This document shows, piece after piece, positions 1 to 5,758 of a stretch of 5,758 nucleotides of DNA; position 1 is the first letter of the stretch, and every line of letters begins with the position of its first letter. The notes beneath the pieces are model-generated. The model saw nothing but the letters and a program-made list of their open reading frames with translations, was not told the DNA's origin and ran no database searches. The stretch comes from an uncultured Pseudomonadota bacterium (lineage in GTDB: Bacteria; Lernaellota; Lernaellaia; Lernaellales; Lernaellaceae): the NCBI GenBank assembly GCA_937967875.1, contig CALBTQ010000764.1, positions 1-5,758 of the forward strand, written 5' to 3'. The position numbers were made by a program, and so were the translations under genes.

Positions 1-46
1 ACCACCGAGATCTACACTCTTTCCCTACACGACGCTCTTCCGATCT
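1..46 (+). other. Illumina TruSeq P5 adapter remnant (artefact)
   Basis: These bases match, from memory of the published oligo, the last 46 nt of the 58-nt TruSeq universal (P5) adapter, ending in the characteristic CTCTTCCGATCT at the insert junction. Genomic sequence therefore begins at base 47. The adapter is not biological sequence and explains why the first gene has no start codon. Any reading frame entering from here is artificial. Confidence 0.98.
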
Positions 47-640
47 AAAGGCCCGCTGGTCATCGGCACAATGTTCAACGAGATGATGGACGAGATGGCC
101 GATCTCGCCGCGATTTTCAACCAGGGCGTGGAAACGGTGATCACCGACCGCTATCACGACGCGGCGCACTGCAAACTGGTGATCAATCTGACCAACTCGC
201 TGACCACACTGATCGGTCATAAATACCGGCCCCTCAGTGACGAAGGCTTGTTCCAGAAAATTCTGACCAACCTCACCTACGAAGGCATGACGATCATCAA
301 GGCGGCGGGGTATCGCGAAAGCCGGCTGGGCGGCATGCCGTCGTGGGCGACCTTCAAGATGGCAGTGACGCTGCCGCCGGCGATGACCAAGCCGCTGTTC
401 GACAAGAACGTCAAGAAGATGGTGCTTTCGAGCATGGCGCAAGATATTTTGCAGCGCGGCGCCGGCCAGTCTGAGTTGGAGGACATCAACGGCTATCTGC
501 TCAGCCTCGCCGACCGGCACGGGATCAAAGCGCCCTTCAATCGAGCGGTGTATTACATCGCCCGGCGCGAGTTCGACAAGCCGAAGTTCGAGCCGATGGA
601 CATCCAGGATCTGTGGGCGGAAATGTCGGAGTGGATGTAA
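47..640 (+). CDS. panE: 2-dehydropantoate 2-reductase (PanE/ApbA family), 5'-truncated
   Basis: The family reduces ketopantoate to pantoate with NADPH in the cytoplasm, a step of pantothenate/CoA biosynthesis. The frame is open from the adapter junction, giving 197 visible residues; the Met at base 71 is internal (visible residue 9), not the true start. The N-terminal Rossmann domain with its GxGxxG motif is missing, and what remains is mostly the C-terminal helical domain. Visible family marks are the Lys of CKLVINLTNSL (residue 43, equivalent to the catalytic Lys of E. coli PanE) with Asn 47; the SSMAQDI stretch (128-134); SELEDINGYLL (142-152), matching the family's TEID-type glutamate motif; and the GIKAPFN stretch (159-165), matching the usual G-x-x-x-P-x-N end. 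The family also contains paralogues with other 2-keto acid substrates, so the exact substrate is inferred. Its stop lies 1 bp from the stop of the convergent lipoprotein gene. No terminator is visible after it. Confidence 0.85.
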   Translation, partial: KGPLVIGTMFNEMMDEMADLAAIFNQGVETVITDRYHDAAHCKLVINLTNSLTTLIGHKYRPLSDEGLFQKILTNLTYEGMTIIKAAGYRESRLGGMPSWATFKMAVTLPPAMTKPLFDKNVKKMVLSSMAQDILQRGAGQSELEDINGYLLSLADRHGIKAPFNRAVYYIARREFDKPKFEPMDIQDLWAEMSEWM

Positions 641-641
641 G

Positions 642-1607
642 TTAATATTCGGTTTCGACCGCAATTTCAGTAGCGAGAAAACGCACGTAGATATTGCCGT
701 CCTCATCGGTGCGATAGAGCGTCAGGCCGGTGTTTTCGTACGCCGTAACCGTCGCTTCCGTTGGATAGCCCAGCGTGTTTTCACCTACCGAGAGAATGCC
801 GACGGCTGCATTGAGCGCATTGACGAAATCGACCGAGTGCGGTCCGAGCCCGTGGGTGGGCACCTTCACCACATCGCAATTCAACGCGGCGCCGTATTGA
901 TCGTATAGATCCTGTTGCGCGGCCTGGTGAATGTCGGCGGGCATCAACACGCGGTATTGCCCGTTGTCGAGCGCCAGCACCAGGTTGTTGTCGTCGAACA
1001 CCTCATAGCCGCCGAGGTTGTGAATTGTTGCGATGGTCAGATCGCCGAGGTGGTCGATATCGCCCTCTTCTTTGGTCGTCACCGTGCCGCCCCATGTTTC
1101 GACGGCATCGAGAAACTCATAGTAGGCATCGATTTCCAAGGTTTGCCCGTTGACCCAGACTTCACCGACTTCCGCGCAATCGAAAACCTCCGGCAAACCG
1201 CCGCAATGGTCGTAGTCGGGGTGGGTCATGACGAGGATATCGATCCGCTCGATGCCGCGTGCTTCCAGGTCGGGACAAATCGTGAATTGCCCCTGCCCGG
1301 TTTCGCCGCCGTCGATGAGCATCGTGTACGGACCGGGCATTTCCACCAGTGCGGAATCGCCCAGGCCGACGTCGAAAAATTTGATGCCGAAGGTTTCGGG
1401 ATTGAACGGCTCGCTGTCGTCGTCGCCGGTGTCGTCGTCATCATCGACATCGTCATCGCCGGTGTCGTCGTCGTCATCATCGTCGTCGTCAGTGACACTC
1501 GGAGCATGAATGCCGTCGTCGTCCACGTCGTAATCGACGCCGCCGCCGCAGGCGACCGTCAGCATCGAGAAAACAAGCAACACCAAAATGGTCAACATGT
1601 ATTTCAT
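642..1607 (-). CDS. Lipoprotein with poly-Asp tether and ComEC-like metallo-beta-lactamase domain
   Basis: This is a 321-residue predicted lipoprotein. A short Lys-containing N-terminus and hydrophobic stretch (about 4-19) lead to LTVAC with Cys 20 as the likely lipidation site; Thr at -3 is a non-ideal lipobox. Residues 40-64 are almost entirely Asp broken by TGDDD motifs, followed by a metallo-beta-lactamase fold (about 74-321). Metal-site motifs are THPDYDH (128-134, HxDxDH as in ComEC/Rec2 C-terminal domains rather than HxHxDH), Asp 225 in MPADIH and His 252 in VPTHG. The FFDVGLGDS opening (77-85), DNNLVLAL (206-213) and ILSVGEN (271-277) also follow the ComEC pattern. No competence membrane channel domain is present. 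Likely role: an extracytoplasmic metal-dependent hydrolase, possibly a nuclease or phosphodiesterase; the substrate is unknown. A GTG six codons upstream (1625) would also be in frame, but ATG 1607 places the signal peptide normally. It lies 80 bp downstream of the larger lipoprotein gene on the same strand, so co-transcription is likely. Confidence 0.82.
   Translation of the reverse strand: MKYMLTILVLLVFSMLTVACGGGVDYDVDDDGIHAPSVTDDDDDDDDDTGDDDVDDDDDTGDDDSEPFNPETFGIKFFDVGLGDSALVEMPGPYTMLIDGGETGQGQFTICPDLEARGIERIDILVMTHPDYDHCGGLPEVFDCAEVGEVWVNGQTLEIDAYYEFLDAVETWGGTVTTKEEGDIDHLGDLTIATIHNLGGYEVFDDNNLVLALDNGQYRVLMPADIHQAAQQDLYDQYGAALNCDVVKVPTHGLGPHSVDFVNALNAAVGILSVGENTLGYPTEATVTAYENTGLTLYRTDEDGNIYVRFLATEIAVETEY
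1416..1490 (-). repeat. GAC/GAT trinucleotide tract encoding a poly-Asp tether
   Basis: The tract encodes residues 40-64 of the metallo-beta-lactamase lipoprotein: nine Asp, then TGDDDV, five Asp, then TGDDD. The DDDTGDDD block occurs twice and the DNA around each copy is nearly the same. Codons alternate between GAC and GAT, so the tract is not a pure microsatellite, which suggests selection for the acidic protein sequence. Length variation by slippage remains possible. Confidence 0.9.
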
Positions 1608-1687
1608 GGTTTCATCCGTTTGCACTTCGTTCTTATTGTTTTCGGATAAAACGCCGGATTTCTCAATAGCAAAGCTTTCAGACGCCG
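1608..1687 (-). other. Short intergenic spacer between the two lipoprotein genes
   Basis: The 80-bp spacer between the larger lipoprotein stop and the next ATG holds no clear rho-independent terminator and no strong -10/-35 pair on the minus strand. It contains the 8-bp palindrome AAAGCTTT. A weak GGATG lies just upstream of the ATG at 1607 as a possible ribosome site. The lack of a terminator supports one transcript for both lipoproteins. Confidence 0.5.
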
Positions 1688-3772
1688 CTATTCCCAGAAG
1701 TAAAACCAGATACTGCCTCGGTCATGACGCGTCCGGAAGGTGTATCCGGATTCACTGCAGTTGCCGAATTGGAAGGTGACCGCCGGATCGTCCGTCAGAT
1801 TGCGATCCCAAACAAGCAGATCGGTCAGGTTGTCGGCGTAGGTCATAAAGTTTTGATAATGCAGTTCCTCGGCAATCTTGCCGTTGACTCCCGCCGTTCG
1901 AGCAATATGGTTTTTCATGCGAGTGCCGCTCCAATCATTTTTGGAAATCCGCCAGGTCCACAAATCGTCGTCGGCGATAGCGCCGTGCAGATGGTTGGGC
2001 CCCGTATCGACAAAGAGCGTCCCGCCTTTTTCATTCATGTGCCACAAACCGACGGTGTCTTCCTCCGCGCTAAATTCATAGGGAACATAATAAGAGGAAA
2101 CCATCGCGGCGGAGAGTCGGACTTCGTCGATCGCGCCGACAAAGCGGTCGGATTGATCTGCCGGGCGTGCGCCGATCCCCAGGCCCACCGGGCTGTAAAC
2201 GACGCTCGCACTCATCGAAGCAAGATCTTCCAGTTCATTGAGCAGGTACAACTCGATCGTATCGCCATCGAACCGTGCGGCCACCTCATACCAATCGCCC
2301 GTCTGCAACCAGCTTCTACCGGTCACCGCGGGCCACACACCATCCTGATTGACGATAAAAAACGACAGCACATCCTGGTTGTAGGTATCGTTGTGCTCGA
2401 TCGCCAGTTCCCAACCGCTTTCCGCTTCCGCGCCATCGTCGTAGCGACTGGCCAGCACGTATCGCTGCCCGCCGGTCAGATTTTCATCGATACGGAACCA
2501 GAGCTCGATGGTGAAAACGTCCACATCCAACTGAGGCGCATACTCCACCAAACCCCATTGCCCGCCGTCGAAACCCACCGCCGGGCTGGGCTCGCAACTA
2601 TCCAGACAATCGCGCAGGACGTACTGCTGCAACGGCGTGGGGGGCGTGGAGCATGGGGAAGCATCCAGACAATCCTGGTAGCATTCCCAGTCCTTGTCCC
2701 AATCATCACACAGAGCGAGCGCGTCCACTTCTGGAATGTAGTAATCCGACTCCTCTTCAAAATCGAAGGTCAGACCACAGGCGTAAATCGAATGCACGAT
2801 GCCGCCGCAACCGGAGCCGGGATCGGGCGGATTCCGGCAAACATCGAAGCAATCGTCGGCACAATCCTGGGTGAAAACGCATCCGGCCCAGCAACTCCAG
2901 AACGGCGATGCCAAATCGAAATCGGCGGGGAACTGCGCTTCGGACAATTCGCACCACATCGTCAGCCCGCCGCTGTCCTGCGGCACGCCGTTGTTGTCCA
3001 CCAAGGTCGTCATGCAGGTATCGAGCGATTCCACGCCCACCGCATCGCAGTCGACCGCCCGGCATTCATCGCCCGGTTCATCGCACCACATGTCGGGCGG
3101 CGTGCAGGGATTGCCCGTGTGTCGGCATTCGTCGGCGCTTTCCTCACAGACCTCGTCGCCGTTGCAGAACAGTCCGTCGTCGGCGCAGGGATCGCCGGAG
3201 GATACACATCGATCTTCCGTTTCGTCGCAGCTTTCCACGCCGTCGCACCATTGGCCGTTGTCGGGGCATGGATTGCCGCCGTGCAGGCAGGCATCGTTGA
3301 CCTCGTCGCAACTTTCCACGCCGTTGCAGAACAGACTATCGTCAACGCAAGGCGAGCCGGAGTGCGTGCAGTCGTCGTTTTCTTCGTCGCATACTTCCGC
3401 ACCGTTGCACCACAAGCCGTCGTCAGAACAATCCGGAGCGGCGACGTGCTCGCACACGCCGGCCAGGCACGTATCCTGCCCGTTGCAATACAGGCCGTCG
3501 TCGCAATCGGCGCCGTCGTCGGTCGACCAGGCGTTGAGGGCATTGTCGCTATCGCAGATAAGGCAAATGTTTTGCGGATTGGCCTCGCCGTCTTGGTAAC
3601 ACACGCCGCCGATCAGGCAACCGGCGCAGACGGAATCGTCATCGTCATCGTTTTGGATGGGCGTTTGGTCGTCGTTATCGTCATCGTCATCACAGGTGCA
3701 ACCGGCAGCAAACATCATCATTGAAATGCAACACAGTCCGAAAACAAGAAAAAATAAATTCTTGGCGGACAT
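1688..3772 (-). CDS. Large lipoprotein with Cys-rich repeats, LamG-like domain and pilin-like tail
   Basis: This is a 694-residue predicted surface or periplasmic lipoprotein. The signal peptide (1-24) ends in FAAGC, making Cys 25 the lipidation site. It is followed by an Asp-rich tether (28-46) and a Cys-rich lead-in (49-89). A repeat array follows (90-241) with four regular 27-residue units at 115-222, each of form C-x6-C-x5-C-x6-C. Residues 242-398 carry CxxxC pairs (294/298, 304/308/312, 364/368, 389/393). A LamG/concanavalin-like domain (about 399-567) ends with the typical FVGAIDEVRLS, followed by the family-like GLWHMNEKGGTLFVDTGPN (575-593). The last 75 residues have pilin-like features. 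The start at 3772 is chosen over an in-frame start 30 codons upstream because a strong Shine-Dalgarno site (GGGGAGG, 8-nt spacer) precedes it and the signal peptide then begins normally. Role: probably adhesion or carbohydrate/protein binding at the surface (inference). No enzyme motif is visible. Its GC-rich Asp/Cys codon use creates long open antisense frames. Confidence 0.85.
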   Translation of the reverse strand: MSAKNLFFLVFGLCCISMMMFAAGCTCDDDDDNDDQTPIQNDDDDDSVCAGCLIGGVCYQDGEANPQNICLICDSDNALNAWSTDDGADCDDGLYCNGQDTCLAGVCEHVAAPDCSDDGLWCNGAEVCDEENDDCTHSGSPCVDDSLFCNGVESCDEVNDACLHGGNPCPDNGQWCDGVESCDETEDRCVSSGDPCADDGLFCNGDEVCEESADECRHTGNPCTPPDMWCDEPGDECRAVDCDAVGVESLDTCMTTLVDNNGVPQDSGGLTMWCELSEAQFPADFDLASPFWSCWAGCVFTQDCADDCFDVCRNPPDPGSGCGGIVHSIYACGLTFDFEEESDYYIPEVDALALCDDWDKDWECYQDCLDASPCSTPPTPLQQYVLRDCLDSCEPSPAVGFDGGQWGLVEYAPQLDVDVFTIELWFRIDENLTGGQRYVLASRYDDGAEAESGWELAIEHNDTYNQDVLSFFIVNQDGVWPAVTGRSWLQTGDWYEVAARFDGDTIELYLLNELEDLASMSASVVYSPVGLGIGARPADQSDRFVGAIDEVRLSAAMVSSYYVPYEFSAEEDTVGLWHMNEKGGTLFVDTGPNHLHGAIADDDLWTWRISKNDWSGTRMKNHIARTAGVNGKIAEELHYQNFMTYADNLTDLLVWDRNLTDDPAVTFQFGNCSESGYTFRTRHDRGSIWFYFWE
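3050..3505 (-). repeat. Tandem 81-bp repeats encoding a Cys-rich 27-residue array
   Basis: Four exact-length 81-bp units occupy 3107-3430, each encoding a consensus like CxDDGLFCNGxExCDExxDxC followed by about six residues ending in a Gly-x-Pro type turn. A shorter divergent unit precedes the array (3431-3505) and a degenerate one follows it (3050-3106). The copies have diverged in sequence but not in spacing, so the four-Cys register is preserved, presumably for disulfides formed outside the cytoplasm. Similar arrays occur in myxobacterial-type surface proteins and may be annotated as Dickkopf-like or EGF-like; I do not assign a named family. Confidence 0.88.
3635..3691 (-). repeat. GAC/GAT-rich tract encoding an Asp-rich tether
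   Basis: The tract encodes residues 28-46 of the large lipoprotein, DDDDDNDD then QTPIQN then DDDDD. It begins only three residues after the lipidated Cys 25. It is the counterpart of the poly-Asp tract in the neighbouring lipoprotein. Confidence 0.88.
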
Positions 3773-3779
3773 GACACAT

Positions 3780-3787
3780 TCCTCCCC
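3780..3787 (-). promoter_or_regulatory. Strong ribosome binding site of the large lipoprotein gene
   Basis: Read on the minus strand, GGGGAGGA lies 7-8 nt before the ATG at 3772. This is near-ideal Shine-Dalgarno complementarity and spacing, and it decides the start against the longer frame beginning at 3862. Confidence 0.8.
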
Positions 3788-3863
3788 GACATTCCATTCC
3801 AATAGGAAGATTTGAGCACAATAAATAATGATATACAAGCAAAAGGCTGTGATGGACGTCAAG

Positions 3864-3877
3864 CAAGCATACGCTTG
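3864..3877. repeat. Short inverted repeat CAAGC-ATAC-GCTTG
   Basis: Five-base arms with a 4-nt spacer overlap the candidate -35 box of the GIDE-domain gene. Two more direct CAAGC copies lie at 3836-3840 and 3860-3864. It could be an operator, but such a short repeat can arise by chance. Confidence 0.3.
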
Positions 3878-3903
3878 GTGGATTTCGATTTATCGTATAT
3901 GAT
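3875..3903 (+). promoter_or_regulatory. Candidate sigma70-type promoter for the GIDE-domain gene
   Basis: TTGGTG (3875-3880) and TATGAT (3898-3903) are separated by exactly 17 bp and lie 44 bp upstream of the ATG at 3947. The -10 matches the consensus at five of six positions; the -35 only at its TTG. An imperfect CAAGC/GCTTG inverted repeat overlaps the -35. This is a prediction from sequence only. Confidence 0.35.
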
Positions 3904-3946
3904 ATTTACATCGTTCAAAAATGACAAAAAGGAAAATGCGACAAAC

Positions 3947-4876
3947 ATGAGTTCGTTCAGACAAACGCTGCCCCCACCGCCGGCGGAATACCCGGAAGTC
4001 AATATTTCCAAACGCGATTATCCGTTGCGGAACCTGATTGCCGGCATCGCCCTGTTCGCTCTCTTCTTACTGCTTTTTCCTTCCCTATGGGTATTCGGTT
4101 CGGACGAAGAGCCGCTGGAAGCCCGGATGCTGATCAGTCTGGCGGATGCGTTGTGCGCCGCGGCTTTTCTGTGGGCCTATTTCCTTTATCGCAGCAAGGT
4201 CGAAGCCACCAAACAGGTCCGCTTCTTTTCGCTAGCTGGCGTCATCCCGGCTTGGGTCACCTTAAGCGGCAGGCTCAAACCGCTTTATGAACTGCGCACA
4301 CCGCTCACCCATCATCGTTGCCTTTATTATCGGGTCGAACGCTACGTGAAGCGTCTTCGATTGGTACCGGATGACGACGGCTGGGATGATGTAGGGTATA
4401 AATTGGAACCCAAATCAGTGCTGAAGTCCCGCAAGGAGAGCACGGCGCCGTTTCTTCTTGACGATAGCGAAGGATCGCTTCTCATCGCTCCGCACGGCCT
4501 GCATTTCGAGGAAGGATTGCTCAATTGCATTACCACCAAGGATGCGGACGAACCGGGTTGGTTCGGCTCGCGGATGATCGGAAAACCGGCGGTCGAATAC
4601 CGGGAGTATTTCCTCACCGCCGACCAGACCGTCTGGGTCACCGGCAACGCCGAGGCGTTCGAGGATGCGCCGGTGAAATCTCATGGACAATCGAAAATGG
4701 AGAATCCGCACATGATGCTTCAACGACCGGGCATGGCCGATCTTCCATTTATGCTCAGCGGGGAAAAGCCGGACCTGGTGACGACGACCGAGCGCCGGGA
4801 AGCGATCATGTACATTCTAGGCGCACTGGCCGCCGCCGCCCTGACGGTCCTGTGTCATTTTCCGATGAATCCCTGA
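3947..4876 (+). CDS. GIDE-domain membrane protein (MULAN-like, without RING)
   Basis: This is a 309-residue membrane protein. The N-terminus is Pro-rich (PPPP at 9-12), followed by two predicted membrane segments (about 28-50 and 61-81), a soluble region, and a C-terminal membrane segment (about 286-304). The soluble part resembles the GIDE domain of eukaryotic MULAN/MAPL and its bacterial relatives: LSGRLKPL (106-113), the CLYYRVE element (125-131), APFLLDD (167-173) and a closing EYFLTADQTVWVTGNA (220-235). Eukaryotic members end in a RING finger; here the chain ends in a membrane helix with no Cys/His zinc pattern, so ubiquitin ligase activity is not supported. The biochemical role of bacterial members is unknown to me. 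ATG 3947 is chosen because the upstream 135 bases are AT-rich intergenic-type sequence; AAGGA at 3929-3933 is a weak ribosome site with a long 13-nt spacer. ATG 3812 and ATG 3899 are in-frame alternatives. Its stop lies 6 bp from that of the convergent kinase gene. Confidence 0.72.
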   Translation: MSSFRQTLPPPPAEYPEVNISKRDYPLRNLIAGIALFALFLLLFPSLWVFGSDEEPLEARMLISLADALCAAAFLWAYFLYRSKVEATKQVRFFSLAGVIPAWVTLSGRLKPLYELRTPLTHHRCLYYRVERYVKRLRLVPDDDGWDDVGYKLEPKSVLKSRKESTAPFLLDDSEGSLLIAPHGLHFEEGLLNCITTKDADEPGWFGSRMIGKPAVEYREYFLTADQTVWVTGNAEAFEDAPVKSHGQSKMENPHMMLQRPGMADLPFMLSGEKPDLVTTTERREAIMYILGALAAAALTVLCHFPMNP

Positions 4877-4883
4877 ACCGGTT
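4876..4883. repeat. AACCGGTT palindrome across a convergent gene junction
   Basis: This perfect 8-bp palindrome overlaps the last base of the GIDE gene stop and the last base of the kinase stop. It has no loop and no T-tract, so it is not an obvious terminator. It is essentially the whole space between the two genes. Confidence 0.4.
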
Positions 4884-5758
4884 TACATCTCGAAACGGCA
4901 AGTGAAAAAGAAATTGCTGCCCTTCCCCGGTTCGCTTTCCAGCCAGATCCGACCGCCCATCAATTTGACGAACTCCTGGGTGATCGTCAGACCCAGACCG
5001 GTGCCCTGGTAATCGCGTTTGGCCGAACCGTCGACCTGATAGAAAGACTGGAAGATTTTTTCGAACTCCTCGTGGTGAATCCCGATGCCCGTATCGCGTA
5101 CGGTAAACAACAAGGTGATGCTCTTTTCGTTCTTTTCAGAAATCGACACGTTCAAGTCGATTTTACCGACCGGGGTGAATTTAATGGCGTTGGACAGCAG
5201 GTTGTCGAGTATGCGGCTGAGCATAAACGAATCGCCGGTCAACAGTCCCGGCAGACGCGGATCGACCGTCAAGGCAAACTGCAGGCCGTCGCTTTCGGCC
5301 AGCAGACTGAAACGATCGCCGATTTCCTGCAGAAAGTCGAAAATGTTGAACTGCTCCCGCACCGCCTGCATCTTGCCGGTTTCGATTTTCGACAGATCCA
5401 ACACCGTATTGATGATCATCAGCAGCGACTCGCCGCTTCGGTTGATGATTTTTAAATATTTCCGCGTCTCGACATTCAATTTTTCCGGTTCCATCAACAA
5501 CCGAGAGGACAGACCGATCACATGATTGAGCGGCGTGCGGATTTCATGACTCATGTGCGAAAGGAACTGGCTTTTTATCTCTTCGGCCTGTCGAGCGTCT
5601 TCCAACGCCTTCCGCAGTTCACGCTCTTTGGTCATCAATGCCGTAATGTCGTGAACAAACACAGCAATGCGTTCGATTTTTCCGTTCGGCTCGACAATGG
5701 GCTTGATGGTTGTATCGTAGAAAGAGTCATGCAGTCCTTTTTCAGTATACGTAAGCGT
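4883..5758 (-). CDS. PAS-containing sensor histidine kinase, 5'-truncated by the window end
   Basis: Senses a signal and autophosphorylates on His to pass phosphate to a response regulator, which is not in this window. The visible 291 residues are the C-terminal part. The frame stays open past the window edge, so the GTG at 5662 is internal. Residues about 1-39 look like the end of a PAS domain (a PIVEPNGKIERIAVFVHDIT ending). A short probable coiled-coil linker follows (about 41-62), then HisKA with SHEIRTPLN (phosphoacceptor His 71, codon 5546-5548). The HATPase_c domain has an N box DNLLSNAIKFT (185-195), G1 DTGIGI (222-227), F box FEKIFQSF (232-239) and G2 GTGLGL (252-257). All catalytic boxes are intact. 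The protein ends right after the ATPase domain with no receiver domain, although the H-box style is common in hybrid kinases. N-terminal sensor domains and any membrane segments lie outside the window. Confidence 0.95.
   Translation of the reverse strand, partial: TLTYTEKGLHDSFYDTTIKPIVEPNGKIERIAVFVHDITALMTKERELRKALEDARQAEEIKSQFLSHMSHEIRTPLNHVIGLSSRLLMEPEKLNVETRKYLKIINRSGESLLMIINTVLDLSKIETGKMQAVREQFNIFDFLQEIGDRFSLLAESDGLQFALTVDPRLPGLLTGDSFMLSRILDNLLSNAIKFTPVGKIDLNVSISEKNEKSITLLFTVRDTGIGIHHEEFEKIFQSFYQVDGSAKRDYQGTGLGLTITQEFVKLMGGRIWLESEPGKGSNFFFTCRFEM

Larger units (their letters stand above)
3773..3946. promoter_or_regulatory. AT-rich divergent intergenic/promoter region
   Basis: This 174-bp region separates the divergently transcribed lipoprotein and GIDE-domain genes. 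It is clearly more AT-rich than the flanking coding DNA, which argues that the longer possible N-termini of both genes (starts at 3862 on - and 3812 on +, which would overlap) are not used. It must carry promoters for both directions. On the minus strand a TTGACG hexamer (3857-3862) could be a -35 box, but I see no well-spaced -10. Confidence 0.6.

Noticed and set aside
575..700. Search for a terminator or RNA gene at the panE/lipoprotein junction
   Set aside because: No stem-loop with a T-tract and no tRNA- or rRNA-like sequence was seen.
915..1649. A 244-codon open frame on + antisense to the metallo-beta-lactamase lipoprotein
   Set aside because: Its Val/Ile runs are just the complement of the GAC/GAT Asp tract, and the minus-strand frame carries clear catalytic motifs.
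3107..3430. Regular 81-bp repeats considered as a CRISPR array
   Set aside because: There are no constant repeats separated by variable spacers; the periodicity is a coding repeat with preserved frame and Cys register.
1724..3724. A 666-codon open frame on + antisense to the large lipoprotein
   Set aside because: It lacks recognisable domains and a ribosome site. It is a shadow of GC-rich Asp/Cys/Gly codons on the minus strand, whose frame has a signal peptide, regular repeats and a LamG domain.
3773..3862. 30-residue N-terminal extension of the large lipoprotein
   Set aside because: It would bury the signal peptide, and a near-ideal ribosome site precedes the internal ATG at 3772.
3812..3946. 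Longer N-terminus for the GIDE-domain protein
   Set aside because: The sequence is AT-rich and polar, unlike the rest of the protein, and would overlap promoter signals and the longer form of the opposite gene.
4876..4883. AACCGGTT palindrome considered as a terminator
   Set aside because: The arms are only 4 bp, with no loop and no following T-run.

Overview
The window looks like one end of a metagenome-assembled contig from a GC-rich Gram-negative bacterium. Bases 1-46 match the 3' part of an Illumina TruSeq P5 adapter. They are a sequencing artefact, and genomic sequence begins at about base 47. Lineage cannot be fixed from the sequence alone. Lipoproteins with poly-Asp tethers, Cys-rich short repeats and LamG domains are common in Deltaproteobacteria-like groups (Myxococcota, Bradymonadales, Lernaellota and similar), so an origin there is plausible (inference).

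Layout, left to right: (1) the 3' part of a 2-dehydropantoate 2-reductase (PanE/ApbA family) gene on +, cut at its 5' side by the adapter junction. (2) Two lipoprotein genes on -, probably co-transcribed. The upstream one (ATG at 3772) is a 694-residue protein with an Asp-rich tether, a tandem 27-residue Cys-rich repeat array, a CxxxC-rich middle region, a LamG-like domain and a tail with pilin-like features. The downstream one (ATG at 1607) is a 321-residue lipoprotein with a poly-Asp tether and a ComEC-like metallo-beta-lactamase domain. (3) An AT-rich divergent promoter region, 3773-3946. (4) A + strand membrane protein with a GIDE-type domain (3947-4876). (5) On -, the 3' part of a PAS-HisKA-HATPase sensor histidine kinase that runs off the right end.

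Both convergent gene pairs are extremely tight: the stop codons are 1 bp apart at 640/642 and 6 bp apart at 4876/4883, leaving no room for ordinary terminators. The two lipoproteins share a design (lipidated Cys followed by an acidic low-complexity tether and an extracytoplasmic domain) and probably act at the cell envelope or surface. Nothing links the panE-like gene, the GIDE protein or the kinase to them beyond adjacency.

I do not see a convincing complete new system such as a defence island, CRISPR array, mobile element or RNA gene. The most unusual content is the lipid-anchored solitary ComEC-like hydrolase and the multi-module Cys-rich/LamG lipoprotein beside it.
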